Part shown: in pieces, positions 38,041 to 40,120 of the stretch
Layout of the letters: each line of letters starts with the position of its first letter
Position numbering within the stretch: the stretch's first letter is position 1
DNA from: an uncultured bacterium
Lineage (GTDB): Bacteria > Armatimonadota > HRBIN16
NCBI GenBank assembly: GCA_938027655.1
Contig: CALJAP010000026.1
Location: 1-40,120, forward strand
Reading direction: 5' to 3'
Length of the DNA stretch: 40,120 bases
Program-made: the position numbers and the translations under genes
The notes under the pieces: model-generated
The model's database searches: none
The model's input: the letters and a program-made list of their open reading frames with translations, nothing else
What the model was told of the DNA's origin: nothing

Positions 38041-38718
38041 ATGAGAGTGTCACGATGGAGATGGTCTGTTATCGTCGGTATCACCGTGCTTAGCCTGGCA
38101 TCGTCTGCACAAGAACCACCAAAACAGCCTGCTGGTGCGAAAGGGGCGCAACCGTTCACCCGTACTGCGGCGCCGGACCCTGCGCTCCCGCCCGTGGCGA
38201 TGCTGGCAAGGCTCCTGGTGCTAACCCCGGAGCAGGAGCAGAAAGTACGCCAGCTCTTTGCCGAACACAACAAGAGCTATGGCGAGATACTTCAGCAAAA
38301 GCTGCAGCCGAAGGAGCGGCAGCAGAAACTGCGCGAGCTGCGCAAGAGCCTGCAGAAGAAGCTGGAGTCCGTGTTGACGCCACAGCAGCTACAGAAATTG
38401 CGCCATCTAGACCCGGAGGCGATGCTGGTAGACAGGCTTACTATAGCCTTAAAGCTCACGGACGAGCAAACCACCCAGCTGCTGGAGGTCATGCGCGAGC
38501 AGAGCGCCGGTATCCGCGCCATTGAAAAACAGGCACAGGAGAACGGCTGGAGCGAGCAGCAAAAGAAGCAAAAGCTGGCGGAACTGCGCAAACAGATGGA
38601 TGAGAAGGTGAATAAAATCCTGACGCCAGAGCAACAGCAAAAGCTCCGGCAAATCCTGCAGGGCGAACCCGAGAAACCGACAACACCTCCAAAGGAGGAA
38701 CAAAAGCCGTCTCCGTAG
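38041..38718 (+). CDS. Periplasmic LTxxQ-repeat (Spy/CpxP-like) protein
   Basis: This 225-aa protein has a signal peptide (RWRWSVIVGITVLSLASSAQ) and a Pro/Ala-rich spacer. The long charged helical region that follows contains four LTxxQ motifs: LTPEQEQKVRQLF, LTPQQLQKLRHL, LTDEQTTQLLEVM and LTPEQQQKLRQIL. The arrangement suggests two Spy/CpxP-like antiparallel helical units in tandem (38-120, 125-210), ending in a Pro/Glu/Lys tail. Spy and CpxP act as periplasmic chaperones and stress sensors, but the motif also occurs in proteins of unknown role. AAGGAGG precedes the ATG. It is a single-gene unit between larC (divergent) and trpB. Confidence 0.85.
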   Translation: MRVSRWRWSVIVGITVLSLASSAQEPPKQPAGAKGAQPFTRTAAPDPALPPVAMLARLLVLTPEQEQKVRQLFAEHNKSYGEILQQKLQPKERQQKLRELRKSLQKKLESVLTPQQLQKLRHLDPEAMLVDRLTIALKLTDEQTTQLLEVMREQSAGIRAIEKQAQENGWSEQQKKQKLAELRKQMDEKVNKILTPEQQQKLRQILQGEPEKPTTPPKEEQKPSP

Positions 38719-38744
38719 CCTGCGCTTCCTGCTATTTTCGCCAT

Positions 38745-38773
38745 TTGACGAAATCGCGTAAACCCAATATAAT
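38745..38773 (+). promoter_or_regulatory. Promoter of trpB2
   Basis: TTGACG (38745-38750), 17-bp spacer, perfect TATAAT (38768-38773). The leader of about 26 nt leaves no room for a T-box or attenuator. Confidence 0.8.
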
Positions 38774-38805
38774 GATGCGCAAGTGAGAAGCAAGGAGGAA
38801 TGCAC

Positions 38806-40113
38806 GTGAGTACAACGACGCATTTTACTTTGAGCCAGGCGGACATCCCGACACACTGGTATAACATCCTTACCGACTTACCGGAGCCGCTGCCACCACC
38901 TCTGCATCCGGCTACTCAGCAACCCATCAAGCCGGACGATATGCTTGCCATCTTCCCCGAGAACCTGGTGATGCAGGAGTTCAGCCCCGACCGATGGGTG
39001 GAGATACCGGAACCGGTTCGGGAGGTGTATGCCCTGTGGCGCCCAACCCCTCTCCTGCGTGCGGTAAGATTGGAGAAAGCGTTGCAGACCCCGGCGCACA
39101 TCTACTACAAGTACGAGGGCGTGAGCCCCGCTGGTAGCCACAAACCGAACACCGCCGTCGCGCAGGCATACTATAACAAGATAGCTGGCATCGAACGGTT
39201 GGCAACAGAAACTGGTGCAGGGCAATGGGGTTCCGCGCTATCACTGGCGTGCCGATTGTTTGGGCTGGAGTGCACCGTGTATATGGTGAAGGTGAGCTAC
39301 TACCAGAAGCCCTACCGCAAGATGATGATGGAGACATGGGGCGCGACCGTCTATCCCAGCCCCAGCGAAAACACCGAATACGGACGCAAACTGCTGAAGG
39401 AAGACCCCGACTGCCCGGGTAGCCTGGGCATCGCCATCAGCGAAGCGATAGAGGACACGGTGCGCTCAAAGAACACGAAATACTCACTCGGTAGCGTGCT
39501 GAACCACGTCTGCATGCATCAGACCGTCATCGGACTGGAGTCCATCAGGCAGATGGAGATGGCAGGTGAAGAGCCGGACGTGATTGTCGGCTGTGTAGGC
39601 GGTGGAAGCAATTTCGCCGGTCTGGCGTTCCCCTTCGTGCGCCAGAAAATCACCGAGGGCAAGAAGTATCGCGTGGTAGCAGTTGAGCCGAGCGCATGTC
39701 CATCGATGACAAAGGGCGAACTGCGCTACGACTTCGGCGACACCGCAATGACCACCCCCCTGCTCTGGATGTACACGCTGGGGCATGACTTCATGCCGCC
39801 CAAGATTCACGCCGGCGGATTGCGTTATCACGGCATGGCGCCGCTGGTGAGCCACCTGTACAAGCTGGGGCTGATTGAGGCGGTTGCCTACCCGCAAACG
39901 AAGGTGTTCGAGGCGGCGGTGACCTTTGCCCGCACAGAGGGGGTTATCCCCGCGCCCGAATCGGCTCATGCGGTACGCGCCGTGATAGACGAAGCCATCC
40001 GGGCGCGCGAGGCAGGCGAAAAGAAGGTTATCTTGTTCAACCTGTCCGGGCACGGACTGCTGGACCTCACCGCGTACGAGGCGTACCTGTCCGGTTCGCT
40101 GCAGGACGTGTAA
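38806..40113 (+). CDS. trpB: Tryptophan synthase beta chain-like protein, TrpB2 type
   Basis: This PLP enzyme condenses indole and serine to tryptophan. The 435-aa length, the N-terminal extension ([20 protein letters not shown]) and the sequence RPTPLLRA mark the TrpB2 subgroup, which works without TrpA. Key segments: [20 protein letters not shown] (PLP lysine), [36 protein letters not shown] (phosphate loop) and [21 protein letters not shown] (38793-38798) is 7 bases before the GTG at 38806 but only 1 base before the ATG at 38800, so I choose GTG. No other trp biosynthesis genes are present; an indole-salvage role is usual for stand-alone copies. Confidence 0.93.
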   Translation: MSTTTHFTLSQADIPTHWYNILTDLPEPLPPPLHPATQQPIKPDDMLAIFPENLVMQEFSPDRWVEIPEPVREVYALWRPTPLLRAVRLEKALQTPAHIYYKYEGVSPAGSHKPNTAVAQAYYNKIAGIERLATETGAGQWGSALSLACRLFGLECTVYMVKVSYYQKPYRKMMMETWGATVYPSPSENTEYGRKLLKEDPDCPGSLGIAISEAIEDTVRSKNTKYSLGSVLNHVCMHQTVIGLESIRQMEMAGEEPDVIVGCVGGGSNFAGLAFPFVRQKITEGKKYRVVAVEPSACPSMTKGELRYDFGDTAMTTPLLWMYTLGHDFMPPKIHAGGLRYHGMAPLVSHLYKLGLIEAVAYPQTKVFEAAVTFARTEGVIPAPESAHAVRAVIDEAIRAREAGEKKVILFNLSGHGLLDLTAYEAYLSGSLQDV

Positions 40114-40120
40114 TCTGTCT

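Overview
The window looks like chromosomal sequence from a GC-rich, probably Armatimonadota-like bacterium. That placement is an inference. It rests on three pseudopilins that share the same N-terminus ([20 protein letters not shown] followed by LFPVFAQAR) and carry a C-terminal ADG block, on the DUF3866, Uma2 and CdaA/CdaR content, and on many palindromic intergenic repeats. There are no phage, insertion-sequence or CRISPR features. Promoters are unusually readable: most transcription units have a TTGACA/TATAAT-like pair with 17-18 bp spacing.

Layout. 1-1.2 kb: start of a leftward gene, a repeat element, and pseudopilin 1 with its own promoter and palindrome. 1.3-4.3 kb: leftward hisI, LolA/DUF2092-like and ABC exporter operon. 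4.4-7.5 kb: rightward biotin ligase, sugar aminotransferase (DegT family) and Gfo/Idh/MocA oxidoreductase. 7.5-7.8 kb: GC-rich tandem hairpin repeats. 7.9-9.6 kb: DUF3866 and Nudix, overlapping. 9.5-12.5 kb: leftward cdaA-cdaR-glycosyltransferase operon (cyclic di-AMP synthesis). 12.6-14.4 kb: a decayed gene, rdgB, rph and tRNA-Arg(CCG). 14.5-16.7 kb: superfamily 1 helicase with a degenerate phospholipase D-like tail. 16.8-19.8 kb: two pseudopilins flanking a LacI-type regulator and a small membrane protein, with near-identical operators at both pseudopilin promoters. 19.9-24.3 kb: trpS, Eis-like acetyltransferase, SIS sugar-phosphate protein and M20 peptidase. 24.4-26.1 kb: Uma2 and URO-D-like proteins. 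26.2-29.7 kb: smpB, a membrane Ser/Thr kinase and a 2-oxoacid dehydrogenase E2. 29.9-35.1 kb: a secreted pilin-tail-like protein, repeats, a PHP phosphoesterase and a large secreted protein with a ruined metalloprotease site. 35.1-35.9 kb: HEPN/MNT pair. 35.8-37.9 kb: rsgA and larC. 38.0-40.1 kb: LTxxQ periplasmic protein and a TrpB2-type tryptophan synthase beta chain.

Most of this is housekeeping. The most interesting unit is the LacI-pseudopilin locus at 16.8-19.8 kb. Both pseudopilin promoters are strong, and each has an 18-bp palindrome over the likely transcription start. The regulator gene lies downstream of one of them in the same direction, so it may be autoregulated. Other points of interest are leaderless-looking transcripts (helicase, smpB), the tRNA-Arg gene directly upstream of the tRNA-trimming enzyme gene rph, intergenic palindromes that run into gene starts, and several proteins with degraded catalytic motifs.
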